Below the pieces are notes generated by a model. That model saw only the letters and a list, made by a program, of their open reading frames with translations. It had not been told where the DNA came from and searched no databases. 64,000 bases of DNA. Source: Boswellia sacra. Its lineage: Eukaryota; Streptophyta; Magnoliopsida; Sapindales; Burseraceae. Of the stretch, positions 22,200 through 34,689 are shown one piece after another. A program made the translations under genes and the position numbers. The DNA lies in contig SNVD02010124.1 of NCBI GenBank assembly GCA_013180625.2, positions 372,001-436,000 on the forward strand, read 5' to 3'. Each line of letters begins with the position of its first letter. Positions within the stretch are counted from its first letter, which is position 1.

Positions 22200-23260
22200 G
22201 AAATAAACATCTTATAGGCCCAATTCAAATTGCACAGGCAGCTGATGCTCATGCATTTCCAGGTCCAGCCCACTTCATTTGCAAAACCATGCAATGTCAG
22301 CTCTCTTCTCAATTCACTAATAAAGTCCTTAAGGACAATGACGTGCCCGTTCTTGCACATCATGGCAATCCATGGACACCAATTACAAGTTGACGATTAG
22401 ATCACTTAATGGTTTTCTATTAGTATACCAGCCTAATCAATGTTTCGGCCATATTTGGTTAATGGCCAGCTAGCTTGTTTGTGGCCCATCATTGTAAATT
22501 GGGTCTAATCCATATTGTTTTGCATTGTTTTTATCGGATACGCCCAATTGCTTAAAATGCCATATAAATTGCATTATGGTTATAAATAAAATATGCTAGC
22601 ATATAAGTAACAAACCTTTCAGAGTCATGACATAAAACTGAAGATTTCACTGGGAAGCACCATTAGCCGGCGGCATAGGTGAGGACCTGGTTCTTTTTGG
22701 GCCTTGAACATGAGCTACTTGCACCATAGAATTTCTTCCAGGATCATTTGGCCTATATGAAATGAGACTGTGGACTGATCTTGATAAGCAAAAAAGTTGG
22801 GATAATTGCCAATCAGCTTTACATGTAATGAGCATATATATGGCTTAGCATATGAACATGGGAAAGCTATTTATTTAATGCTTCACACTGCCATACATGA
22901 CAATTTAGGTATTCAAACGTGGGATGTGCAAGAAAACTACCAGAAAAACGCTTTATTGTAGCCAGGAAAAAGAAATTCATTTCTTTGGCCAAGCATTCCT
23001 GGAGGCAGAAGTGCAGGGTCTAAAGTTCTTCTTGACTTGTTACCATGAATCATTCCAGTATCTGATGTAGAGTAGCATTTATGAATTCCATATTGTCATT
23101 AAGTCATATCTGAATTAGAAGTTCTGCAAGGATTCAGAATTTGCTCATCTCACTCTCACCTCCAGTCTGTGCGTTGCATTGGCGAATCCAATACCCCTTT
23201 CTAATAAAATGTCATCAAATGGGAATAAACAATTCACTTGAATTTCAAGACAAACATGAA
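22200..23260 (-). pseudogene. Decayed fragment of unidentified gene, copy 1
   Basis: Four short blocks match blocks at 31240-32260 in the same order: about 22240-22390, 22640-22770, 22960-23060 and 23140-23260. On the minus strand they read KGYWIRQCNAQTGGE, then TLDPALLPPGMLGQRNEF, then DPGRNSMVQVAHVQGPKRTR, then MCKNGHVIVLKDFI. The last block has a counterpart, ICKTRHVILFKDFTD, in copy 2. I do not recognise the family. It lies directly upstream of PARG, and a large LTR-like insertion follows at about 23267. Whether this is a broken gene or captured exons cannot be settled here. Confidence 0.4.
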
Positions 23261-24699
23261 CACTTATGACACGACCCCCCCTAGCTATACGGACAAATCA
23301 TGCCTAAAATTGTTCACTAAGAAAACAATCCTTAATTAACTATTTTCCTACAGTTTTTGCTCTGCCACTTTGATAAAACTATTCATAAAAAAATTATTTC
23401 TAGTTCAGGTCTTTTATGTAAAATACTAAAAAAAATGCTCCGAAAATTTTTAATGAAAAACCGACAGAGTTTTCCCTATAATTTGAAGAAAAACCCCCTG
23501 CAAAAACACACATTTATACATTTCTAAACTATTCCTCATCCCAACTTCTTTTGGGACTTTCGTCCTTATCAACCACAGCATACTAAAAGATAAATAAGTC
23601 ATATTCAACATACTTAATATTTAAAAGATTATACAATACATAAAAAAATGAAATACTTTCAATGCATGAAAAATTATTATACATCGTGTTCCCTAGCATC
23701 AGAGACAGCTTAACACCAAACCTGTAGCACCTGGTTGGGAAAAAGGATAAGAAAAGAGTGAGCTAAAGTCTCAGTGAGTGGACAACTTATTACATTAAAT
23801 ATTACTTTCTTTATCTCCTACAACTCATTTCTTGAATAAAACTTTGTGTTCTAAAATCTCATTTTTTCTTAAAACAAAATAAAATGTATAATTTCTTTTA
23901 AAAAGGGAACCAGTATACTCTTCTTTCTAAAATAACGTACAAACGACTATTTCTTCTCAACTTTCTTTATAAAGTTCATTCTTATAATACAACTATAAAA
24001 ATTTATTAACCCTCTATAAAAGAAATACTTTATATAATTCTTCTACTTACTTACCTAAATAACTTAATATTCTTAAACTATATAAGCAAATTAGTTACGT
24101 ACCTTTACTTTGAACCACCCTTATTTAATCTCGTATACACTGCAAAATATATCACTATATCTCTTTTTTTTTCTAAAAAAATGTATAAACAGATACCAAA
24201 AGAACTAAAATAATATAGAACTTTTAAATAACATTCGTCTCATTATATACTTAATCACTTGCTAAATTTATTCTCTAAATAAATCATAAATTGCATGACT
24301 ATGACTATCATAATAAAATCATATAATACATTTCTAACTAGAAATTCATATCATATTTATACTTAAGAAAAATATATCGTACTTGTCAAAATATCATCAA
24401 ATCTCTCATAGAAGTTTCAAAACAAATAACTTTTAATTAAACATTTTCAAATAAAATTACTTGATTCTATACTCTTTAAAAGCAGTGAAAAGACTGCATA
24501 TTTTCTCATTCTTATAAAATAAAACTCATGATGATGTGCTAAAATCATAATTTCAGTTATTTAATAAACAAAACATAATTTCTTTAAAATCTTCTTGCAA
24601 AAGAAACTTTTACTAATAATGCTTCCTTTTCAAACTAACTTATATAAACGTATTTAAAACTCTTTTTATTATACTAAACAAGTACCCCTGAAACTGTCT

Positions 24700-25100
24700 G
24701 ATCTTGCCTGACGAGATCTAACATTGCACAGGCAGAGCTATTTATATTTTCTTATACCCGGTGAGATCTACATCACGCAAGCAGAGCTATCTATACCTGG
24801 CAAGATCTAACATCGCACAGGTAAAGCTATCTATATTTTCTCATACCCGGTGAGATCTACATCATGCAAGCAGAGCTATCTATACCTGGCGAGATCTAAC
24901 ATCGCACAGGTAAAGCTATCTGAATCTCATCATACCTGGTGAGATCTACATCACGCAGGCAAAGCTATCTATACCTGGCGAGATCTAACATCGCACAGGG
25001 CTACTATCTGAATCTCATACCTGGTGAGATCTACATCATACAGGCAGAGCTATCTGTACCTGGCGAGATCTAACATCGCACAGGCCTGCTATCTGGTCAT
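24700..25100 (+). repeat. Dimeric tandem repeat, nine alternating monomers
   Basis: Nine monomers centred on GAGATCTA alternate between two types: CGGTGAGATCTACATCACGC and CTGGCGAGATCTAACATCGC. Each is followed by CAGGCAGAGCTATCT-like sequence. Starts are near 24711, 24761, 24799, 24849, 24887, 24939, 24977, 25023 and 25061. Spacings alternate between about 38 and 50 bp, so the higher-order unit is about 88 bp. The array stops at the TSD of the nested solo LTR. Confidence 0.85.
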
Positions 25101-25112
25101 ACGCATGCGCAG

Positions 25113-27626
25113 TGTAATATCCTAAATTTTGTAGTGTATATTATATCATGTGTTATGGTTACATATGTATTAATGTATATGTAATGTATTTGAATTGTAA
25201 TGTAATAAATGAAAGAATGAGGGGTTTAATTAAAAGAGTATTGGGTCCAATGGTTATCAAGAAGGAGAGAAGGACTAAATGAAAATTTGGAGTAATTTTA
25301 TCTATAAATGGGAAGAGTTCTAGAATTCTTTCATTCCTCTCCTTACATACACGTTCCAGCCCTCTACTCTCTCGGAAAATTTTCACACAAATCATCAAGG
25401 AATCAAGGGAAGAAAGGGAGAAAAAAAAGAGGGAGAAGGTAAGAACCAATTTTCTCATTAGAATTCTTTGTATTATTGTTTATTTAATTTAAAGAAATTT
25501 CTTGTGTAGTCATGTGAGTATGAGAACTGTTATTTGTATGCTGAAAATTGTATGGAGATGTGAATTTGAATGAGTTTTGAATGCATCTAAGTAAGGAGAT
25601 GAAGATATAAGCTAGAATTGAGAGTTTAGTTCAAATCCTGGAAATTTTGTTACACTGAACAGTACATGTTCCGAAAATTACCAAAAATCAGGGGGACATT
25701 TTCTTGTTCTGAAATTTTTATGGATGAAAATAGACATGTCCAGGAGTGTATATCAATTGTATTCACTCAAAAATTCAAAGTAGGTGATTTGGAGTGAATT
25801 TTTGAATTTCTGATATGGTATTGCACATGTCCCCTGTCTTAGAACAGAGGAGGGGAAGACGATTTTAGTTGAAGGTACAAATCTTCATATAATTACTTGA
25901 TTTTTGGTATGCAAGTCCTTTTATGTGTCATATATGAGATTGTAAATTTTCACTGAGATTTAAGCTCTGTGTGAATTGTTAAATATTTTTAAAGTTGGCT
26001 TGCTAAAACTAGAATTTTTAGTTTCCAAAACAGAGCAGTTAGAAATAATTCGATTTTAATAGGTTAAACACCTTGAAAAGTCATGATTTTTCGTATGGAG
26101 GTATATATATGTGTTATATACCACCCTGTAAATTTTTACAGCCAATTGAGTAGGATTGCAATTCCTACAAATTTTTAAGTCTATACTGTTCAGTGAAATG
26201 AATACAATTGCATAATTGTTGAGGTAATGAATTTGATTATTTTTAGTGGCCAAATGATCCCAATTGGCTCTAAAAATTTTAAGGAGACATGAGGTATGTG
26301 TGTAAAAGATGTCTACCTACTTGTGTGAATTTTTGAAAGTAGATAATTATTGTTGTGAATTGTTTGTCAAAGTAAGTATGGAAATAGAGCCAAAAAAAGG
26401 GGGGAATATTTTACAAGTGTATGGTGACCTAAAAAGAGATTTTGTTTTATTTTTAGGTCAATCACAAGCATCGAAAAGCAGCTATACGAGGTAAGTAAGC
26501 TAACTATTCTGAGACCATAATAAATTGTGACTGTTTTAGAAGCCTGATATCGAGCTTCTTTAATGTGACTGATTGTGAATGATGAAACGTGATTGGCATG
26601 CCAAGACCTAGGAAGTTTAGCTCTCATAGCTTGAGGGGAGGTCTGGACCATGTACTTCTCTAGATGAGATTCGGAAGCATGGGCCCGATATCACCCGGAT
26701 TGTCAAACTAGCCTCGAGCTATTTCAAGTGTAGGCATCTAAATGTATTTGTACTGTTCTGTACTGTTCCATGGCTTGAGGGGAGATCTGGACCATGTGTT
26801 TCTCTAGATGAGATTCGGTAGCATGGGCCCGGTATCACCCGGATTGTCAGACTAGCCTTAAGCATTCCGTACTCCCGTGGCTTGAGGGGAGGTCTAGACC
26901 ATGTGTTTCTCTAGACGAGATTCGGTAGCATGGGTCCGGTATCACCCGGATTGTCAGACTAGCCTTGAGCTATTATATAGGAACTGACTGTGAAATAAAA
27001 AGTCCTACCTTGATTAGAGAGTATTTTCCCCTAGGTGACTGTAATTGATACTATGGAAGCTTCCTCATTATGTGATTGTGATTGTACATGAAAAAGCGAT
27101 GAGTAGAGAAATGTGAACTCACTTATGTGAGGTTGAATCGACCTATAGAGGTCTAGAAAGAAAATCGGCGCGGGAGCGCAAATGTAACCGAAGTGAACTC
27201 TAGGGCATTCTTTCTTTAACGAGTTAGCTAATGCTTGTATAGTTAGAAATGGATAGTTTCATACTGGACTGAATTCTATTGTTATTGTTTATTACTGTAT
27301 ATTCACCTAGCTTACTTACTGAGTTTTACTCATTAAAGTTGTTGTGTGCCTCAGGTGATCAGTAGATTGAGCTATGGATGGAGGACTTTTGGCATTGCTG
27401 ACAGAGTTCCCTTGGCAACCAAAGACCGCTGCTCTATATTAGCATAGCCATACTGTAGAACCTCTTTTGATTTTTGAATGTATCTATATACAGTGAAATA
27501 GTGTGGTTGTGATTAGAAACTCCGTTTTGTGTGATACTAATATTAATTTTTGAAAGAAATAATAGAGCTCATATTTAAATGACTGTATAAATGCTATATT
27601 TTGTATGTCTAGTATGAGTTGTGACA
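25113..27626 (+). mobile_element. Solo LTR, 2514 bp, TSD CGCAG
   Basis: It starts TGTAATATCC and ends GTGACA, and is flanked by perfect 5 bp duplications CGCAG (25108-25112 and 27627-27631). There is no second LTR, primer site or coding region, so it is a solo LTR left by recombination or an unusual non-coding element. It carries a three-copy tandem repeat (26629-26975). It interrupts the longer LTR-like element, whose sequence continues on both sides. Confidence 0.85.
26629..26975 (+). repeat. Three-copy tandem repeat in the solo LTR
   Basis: Three copies start GCTTGAGGGGAG at about 26629, 26773 and 26880. Each has CATGTGTTTCTCTAGA-like sequence, GAGATTCGGTAGCATGGG and TATCACCCGGATTGTCAGAC. 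The core is about 100 bp; the first spacing is longer (144 bp) because of extra sequence ending in TACTGTTCTGTACTGTTCC. Confidence 0.9.
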
Positions 27627-29790
27627 CGCAGAGCTGCCCCCAAAGGGCTAAAGCACCTAGATCACACGGGCCAAAGCCTCTATGTGTGTCTGAACGGGCC
27701 CTAAAGGCCTCTATCTTTATAACTTTTTGTCTGAAATCTGCTGTCTCAATGTCAAAGTGAGTTGGGTACTAGCTTAGTATAATATAATTAAACTTTCTTA
27801 TTTTTGCTGAAATTGATTTCTTTTCAAAATATGTTTCATATGCTAAATCATTGCTTCTCAAACAGATTTATCAAAATCTGTAAACTTATGTAAACTGAAA
27901 CTGATAATATCCGAATCCTTGAAAATCCATGATAAATATTTAAAAGAATAATTGCAAATATTTTAAGAAATCATCAAAAATCAGATTACTATATTTAAAA
28001 AATGATCGTAATTATTATGCTCTTACACTTTCTATAAAATGGTAGAATATGCATCTATAATAATATAGAAAACAATTCATATATATAAATTATGAATCTT
28101 TCTTTAAAAGTGCTATATCTTTGCTCAAAACTAATTTTGAAACTAAAATTCATGTCTACAATCATTTTAAAAACTAGCTTTGAAACATCTTAATAATTGA
28201 AATAAGTATAACAAATGGGTCTATTTACCCTCGAGAAATACAAAAGAAACTAACTTGAATTCTTCTAAATTCGCTAAAATTCTCAGAAATTCTTTGAAAT
28301 GCTAAATAAACATCACTAAGTAAACACTAAAACATATTTCTAATTATCCAGAAAAATAAATCTTCTACTCTTTCTAAGACTTTCTAAAATATTCATAAAA
28401 TAAAATACTTTTCATCTCACTATAATCCATAGTTTATATTTTTATCTCAAAATCTCATACTTTCCAAATAACATACTATATAACATCCTTCCATAAAATT
28501 ATACTTCAAAATTTAACAAATTTCCCAAATATTTCAATTCAGAATTTCAAAGATTTTTAAATTCTTGAATATAATGCTTTAACTGAAATATTTATAACTA
28601 TCCTAAAATTTTTAGAATCTGCATTCAGGTCCCTGTAAATTTGGAATAGTTTTCTAAATTTACAAATCAGCCCCTACTGTTGGGCAATTTTAGAATTTGA
28701 CATTATCACCCCTACAGAATTAAATTCTAATTTTCAAAACTTTTTCTTTTTAATTTGCTATTATTTTGAATATACAATCACTTATTAGTTTGTTAACCAA
28801 AATCACCATTTCTTCAACATGTGTATTTATTTAAAGAAAATATCTAAATACTTCAATTTTTCTCTACAAATTCATTTAATTATAATTGTCTCTTTTTCAA
28901 TCATAAAAAAAAAACTTTTTACGTTCTATTAACATATAATATACATTCATTCTATATCTTTCACTTTAAATTTATTTTTTTCTATTATACTCAAACTCTT
29001 CAAGACTACACTTACTATATATATTCAAAAACTAATCTATTAGCACTACCCATAACTATCTCTCTTATTCACAAGTAATAATTTACACGTATTTATTTCC
29101 AAATATATACATCATCATTATCTGTCCTAAAAACATTTAATATAACTCAATCAATCAAACTAATAACTTAAATCATATAAAAAAAAACTTAAATTTAATA
29201 CTCTTCAATATAATATGAAATTCTCAAAATATAATCCACTCACTAAATTTAAGCTCCTTTATAGATGAATAATGTTATAAAAATTATTTAATGGCCGAAA
29301 AGCATAACCGGAAAAGTCACTGGAAAGTCATAGCCGGCGAGTGAATAGCGACCGAATTTCATTTCTCTCCGATTTGCAAAATCCGTATATCAATATGTAA
29401 CAAAATTGGTATGGTTAAAAAGAGCATGGAACAAGCTTTAATTTAATGTAAAGATTTACCGGTAACCCACCGGATTTTGGCCGAAAAATGCATAGGAAGC
29501 CGTTGGCTTCCACGCTTTGATCCGCAAAAACGGTGAAGAACCCAAGGCCAAGGCATACATGGTGAGAAAGAGGACGTTACAAGCTTCAAAATGACATATT
29601 GTAGGGCCGGAGACTCGTCGAAAATTGGTCGAAATCACCGGTCAAAGGCAGTGATGAACAGTAACCGATCATGAACAGTAAAACTCCCAAAAATTTCCAA
29701 GAATTCCCGTCTCCCCATTTCCTGTTCACCCTTTCTTATTTTAAAAAAAAATTGGGCTGGGCCGGGCCTTCTTCACAGCCCAATGGGCCT

Positions 29791-30622
29791 TATGAGTTTA
29801 AATTACGAGTCATACCTCATACAAATCAAGATGACATCCTTATTGAATGGAGCAGTAGCATAATTAGCAAAGGCCTTGGTAACCATGATTTTTCAGTTTC
29901 CCATGGGGGACAATACGGTGAAACACAAACTTAAAATTTACTTCCTAATTCCTTTCAACTTTCCGGTATAGTTAACTACACATACAATAGAATGCCAACT
30001 GCTCCAATCAAGTTCTGCTTCTGGCGTCCATTAATCAATGAATGATTAGATAATATATGTATAAAAGGAAAATGAAATGAAGTACTGGTTCCAATGAACT
30101 TTTTTCTGGAATTACTGCCTCTTATAGAAAACAAAGTAATTCTCATGCATGAAATAAGGAAGAGCAAATTAACACGGAGAGAAATTTCCAGTTAATTAAT
30201 GATGTCTATTTATTAAAGCAAAATAAAATGTCTTCCTGGCTTTCAAAAGCTTCTAGTGCTCTCTAATTATTTCTAAAAGTTTGTCACAAGCTACCATAAA
30301 GAAGATCAAAGCCAACTTACCTCATAAGTTTGATATTCAATTCAATATCTTTGCTGAAAGTCTTTCAAGGAGCATGAGATATCTGTTTATCGCATCTCTC
30401 ATGACAAATAGATGCAACATGTGAACAAATGCATTTGTTGGCGGCAATTTCAACAAATGACTATTCAAGTGACCGTTGCGTAGAAGTGAAGAATTATAAA
30501 AAGAAATTTGCTGAAAATAGAAGCAAAACAGAGGATAAACAGAGCACTTATTTTAAACATGAAAGAAGGCTTAGATTTGGCTACTAACTACTTTTCTATA
30601 TATAGGTTTCCAATTAAACTCA

Positions 30623-30682
<60 letters not shown>

Positions 30683-31230
30683 CCCACCCTCCCTCTGCCT
30701 CCACGCAGAAGTCCCAAACATGGTAGAACAATGAGACTTCAGTGCTCAAAGAATGACAAAAGTACAAAAAGAAACTCTGCTAATTTGGATTCAGCATGTT
30801 CTCTTAGAATGTGGTTCCATTTCCTCCTCATCATAGTTTCTGCATATAATTATTAGTCTATTATCGAGTTTGAGAAGTCCACAAATCCTTCAAGGATGGT
30901 TTTGTTTGAAGGAATAACCACAGAAGATCTGAACAATTGTTGCCAATTCCCTTTCCTCGGCAAAATTGATCAAGCTCTCAAATTCTCAGAAACATTGACA
31001 TCATTAAGAATAATGACCTCGAGATTGGAGCCCTAGCTTAATGTACTTAAAAGTCTTAATTAAATATTATGGTATAGTTTTTTAATTATATTATAATATA
31101 TTTTTGATAATTTATCAGACAAATATCAAATTCGGACTCTGAAAAGAACCCGTCAACTGCTTTAAAAAAGAAAAAAATTACATTAAGGAAAGCTTGTTGA
31201 GTGAATTTACAGACACAGCAGGTAACTGAA
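29791..31230. other. Intergenic stretch with long AT microsatellite
   Basis: No gene was recognised. A run of nearly pure AT dinucleotide occupies 30625-30681. The left edge may continue gene-fragment copy 1, since it resumes with sequence resembling the site where that copy is broken. Confidence 0.5.
30625..30681. repeat. (AT)n microsatellite
   Basis: About 28 uninterrupted AT units. Confidence 0.97.
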
Positions 31231-31239
31231 GCTTTTGAC

Positions 31240-32260
31240 TAAAAAATGGCACAAGCAGCTGATGTTCATGCATTTCCAGCTCACTTCATTTGCAAATCCA
31301 ACGTCAGTACGCCTGGCTTCTTCATATCAGTAAAATCCTTGAAAAGTATGACATGTCTGGTCTTGCATATTTCACTCATTCCGGAAACCTGTGGACAATA
31401 AAGCAGTTATAAACATGAGAAAATTATTAGTATAGCAGCCTAATCAAGGTTTTGGCCACATCTTGTGAATTTTTTTTTTTTTAATAATTATGTGTTTTAT
31501 GTGCTATTAAAAAGAAAATCAAAATCAACTGACTTCGACAGCATTACTCTATCTGGTTGAGAAATGCTCCAAGATCATTCTAACATAGTAAGTGTATTAG
31601 ACTTATAGTATTTCATCACATACACTTTTGGAAGAGTTTTAAGATAAATGAAAAGTACTTTTAAATCCCCAAAATAAATTACAGAGCTCATGCAGCCATT
31701 TACGATGATTTAGGTTGTTGAACATGGGATCCGAAAGAGACCTACCTGTAAAAAACTTTATGCCGGGGAGGAAGGGCAGGGTACAGAGTTCTGCTTGATA
31801 AATTATCATGATGTCCTTAACCCCTGGTGTCTGATCATGATCTGGAGTCGCATTTAATTGCAAGGATAGGAAAAAAAAAAAAATACTGACAACCAATAAT
31901 TTTGTTTCAAATTAAAATCATAATTTTGAACAATCATTTCAAGTTAAATCATTGATGAAACTAAAAGTTCTATAAGAATTAAGGATTTCGTACAGTCACT
32001 ATTTCATAGCTGACCTGGAAGATCTATAAGGATTATGGATTTGCTGAACTTCTCCCTCACCTCCAGTCTGTGCATTCCAAAGGAGAATCCAATACACCTT
32101 TCCATCAATAACACCATTTCAAAATTTTTCCGGCAAGCATGCAGAAATCATAAAATGTTATCAAACGCAAATGTTAATTTTGCAAGTCAAAACATGGGCA
32201 CTTATGAATTGGAATTTCAAGCCATGCATCATACAATTAAGAGCTGACAACTTTAATGAA
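31240..32260 (-). pseudogene. Decayed fragment of unidentified gene, copy 2
   Basis: This is collinear with 22200-23260. On the minus strand it reads KVYWILLWNAQTGGEGE (about 32040-32100), LYPALPPRHKVF (about 31755-31800) and MSEICKTRHVILFKDFTD (about 31320-31385). It continues to KKPGVLTLDLQMK and a stop. Intervening sequence differs more than these blocks, as expected for exons of a duplicated gene. Family not recognised. Unlike copy 1, no large insertion follows the block near 32210. Confidence 0.4.
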
Positions 32261-33427
32261 TGCTCCGAACCAGTTGCAATAAGATGGATACACCTTCTAC
32301 CAAAGCATATCAAAAGCCAATAGAGCAAGTTATAAAAAACGTATGAAAAGAAAACCACACCCACATAACCATTCAACAAATTTAACCAATTTGATGTTCA
32401 TGTGAACCACCAGAACAGTTTATATGTATAACTAGAAGTCTGTATTAGACTTCTTTGCATTGGCTAAATAATTATCAAAGCCCTCGGAAAGCATGACAAT
32501 CAGTTGTTGGGTACTGCATATGGATCAATTGCTACTTTATTGACAAATAGCTTGCAATATGTGGAGGAATAAATTTTGGGCTGTAGATGCAATTACCATT
32601 CAAGTGACTCACAGAACAAACACAAAAAGTTCGTAGAAAACAGAGGAAAAATGCGGAATCTCATCTGTATCTCTTAGCTTTTTTCCCTAAATTTTCATTC
32701 ACTCTTGTAATCAGAACAATGATGTTAGAGATGATGCTTTATGTTCATTCCTAAAACTGACGAAAGCCCCAGATATGGCAAAATATAAATCAAACATCTT
32801 GCACAAGTTAGGCTGCCTTACTCAAGTTAGATAACAGTTTATTTGAGTAGTTTCTCTCCTATTTATTGAAATTAATTAACATTGTAAACATCAAATACAG
32901 TTAGAAATACCAGGAAGAAAATTATTCAGCTGATGAAATAGAGTTAAGCATTTGAGTATAAATCGATCCATTTGTATCAATATACTAGCCTAATTTTAAG
33001 ATTTTGGCCACACTAAATAAGTTGCAATAAGAGTACTATGTTTTAGCATAAGATGCTTGACTTACATCAGTAACAGTGATTTTCTCTGGCGGCGAAACAT
33101 AATCCTCTAAGTCCAACTTATGACTTAAGTTCGTTTACAAAGTGCAAACCAGTGCAAACAAAGACCAGCATGAATTGTAATAGACTTGCAATGCATAACA
33201 AGTACACCCTAAAACTTTTCAGTTAAATGAAGAAGTTATAATACCCAATCACAATAAAATATAATATATCTACAAATGCAACAAACAAAAGGAAGAGAAA
33301 ATTAACATATTATAAAAGATAAAAGATAAGAGACCATGAATATCCTTAGTTTCAACCACAACCACAACTTTGGCCGAAATCAAATAACCTTCAACAAGTC
33401 AGTAATCTGAAACTTTTATGGTAAATA
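32261..33427. other. Intergenic stretch, one possible exon
   Basis: Mostly without coding signal. On the minus strand about 33071-33125 reads LDLEDYVSPPEKITVTD followed by GTAAGT. This could be an upstream exon of gene-fragment copy 2, but there is no independent support. Confidence 0.25.
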
Positions 33428-34537
33428 CTAAGGTATTGTTTGTTTCAATCACTTAACATTTTTTTAGATCTAAACACTTTTTAGAACTTAATTTACACCA
33501 CTTAATAAGATGTTTGTTTCCTTTTTTAGATATCACTTAAAATAAGTGGAAAGAGAATATTTTACCTTTAATGTGACTTTTTTACCCTTGTTAAAGTGTA
33601 AAATGTTTATATTTATATTTATATAATCATTTAAAAATTAAATAATTAATAAAATTAAATCAAAATTCTTTTCATTTAAATAATTAATATTATTTTTTTT
33701 ACAACCTTTAAAAAATAATTATTAACTAAAATTAAATAAAAATTCTTTTTCATTTAAATAGTTGATATTATATTATATAAACTCATATGATATTATTGTA
33801 TAACTATTATATCATTAATATGATCTTTTAACTAACAATATTAAATATTAATTTTTTACTTTAAATTTACACTATTAAATAAAATAAAATGTCTGTAGCA
33901 ATCTTTTCAATAAAATTGTTCCTATAATATGTAATAAAATTTTGTCAAATATATTATCTATTTTAAAACACGCTATTTATAATAATATCAAATTTTTCAA
34001 TAGTTATTATTTAAGGTATTATTAGCTGATTAATTTGAAATATTAATAGAAATAAATGAAAGTTTACCAATTATAAAAAATATTTATCATATTTTAATAT
34101 GGTAATTATAAATATAGTAATAAATAATATAACAATTTGATAATAAATACTAAAACAATAAAAAATATACCAAAATTGTACATTTTAATAAATTAAAATA
34201 ATATTCATAAATAAAAATTTGATAAGATTTATATTATTTTATTATGTAGGGATATGTATGGAATAAAATTTTTAACACTTCATTTAGACAATAATGATTA
34301 GAAAATTGGATAAACTTTATATTATTTTAATATGTAAGGATATTTATGGTATATAATTTTTAATACCTCATTTAGACAATAGTGATTAGAAAAAGTGATA
34401 AATTTTCACTTTTTCAATTAAGTGATTTATCACTTAAAATAAGTGCTAAATGAAAAAAACAAACAAAAATTTTAAGATTTAGATCTAAACACTTTAAGTG
34501 TTAAGTGATAAGTGGAAGAAAACAAACACCACCTAAG
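33428..34537. mobile_element. AT-rich MITE-like element with long imperfect terminal inverted repeats
   Basis: The left end CTAAGGTATTGTTTGTTT mirrors the right end, which on the minus strand reads CTTAGGTGGTGTTTGTTT. Inside both ends follow CACTTAACA and TTTAGATCTAAA words, so the imperfect inverted repeat extends about 60 bp. The 1.1 kb interior is very AT-rich and non-coding. A clean TSD was not found (TAAATA against TAAAAATA), so the superfamily is uncertain; the GTGTTTGTTT ends suggest hAT. Confidence 0.65.
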
Positions 34538-34689
34538 TAAAAATATTTAAGTCTGAAAGCAGCATACCATTTCGATCAGTAATCATACCTTTACTGAACT
34601 ATAGTAACTCTTTCAATTAAATACCTCACTGAATCTGCGTGCGAGATAACAGGTGAAGCACTGTTTTGAGTGGGAAACCCAAAGCAGCT

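Larger units (their letters stand above)
23267..29790 (+). mobile_element. Long LTR-like non-coding element (about 4.0 kb) carrying a nested solo LTR
   Basis: It begins TGACACGACCCCCC, a start typical of some plant gypsy LTRs. It contains the word GAGCTAAAGTCTCAGTGAGTG (about 23759-23779, given in part), dimeric tandem repeats (24700-25100) and the stretch GGGCTAAAGCACCTAGATCA (27646). It ends in a zone with TTGGGCTGGGCCGGGCC (about 29752-29768). Gene-fragment copy 1 breaks at its left edge, and similar sequence (TTATGAGTTTAAATT) resumes at about 29790, which supports an insertion. Only non-coding, AT-rich sequence lies inside, so it looks like a solo LTR. The right end and duplication are not sharp, so boundaries are approximate. 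Confidence 0.5.

Noticed and set aside
21983..22393. 136-codon plus-strand frame opposite PARG exon 1
   Set aside because: It overlaps a well-supported PARG exon on the other strand and has no family resemblance; it is a shadow frame.
24700..25100. CRISPR array
   Set aside because: The regular repeats are themselves the whole sequence with alternating types and no unique spacers, and the genome is a plant. It is a tandem repeat in an LTR.
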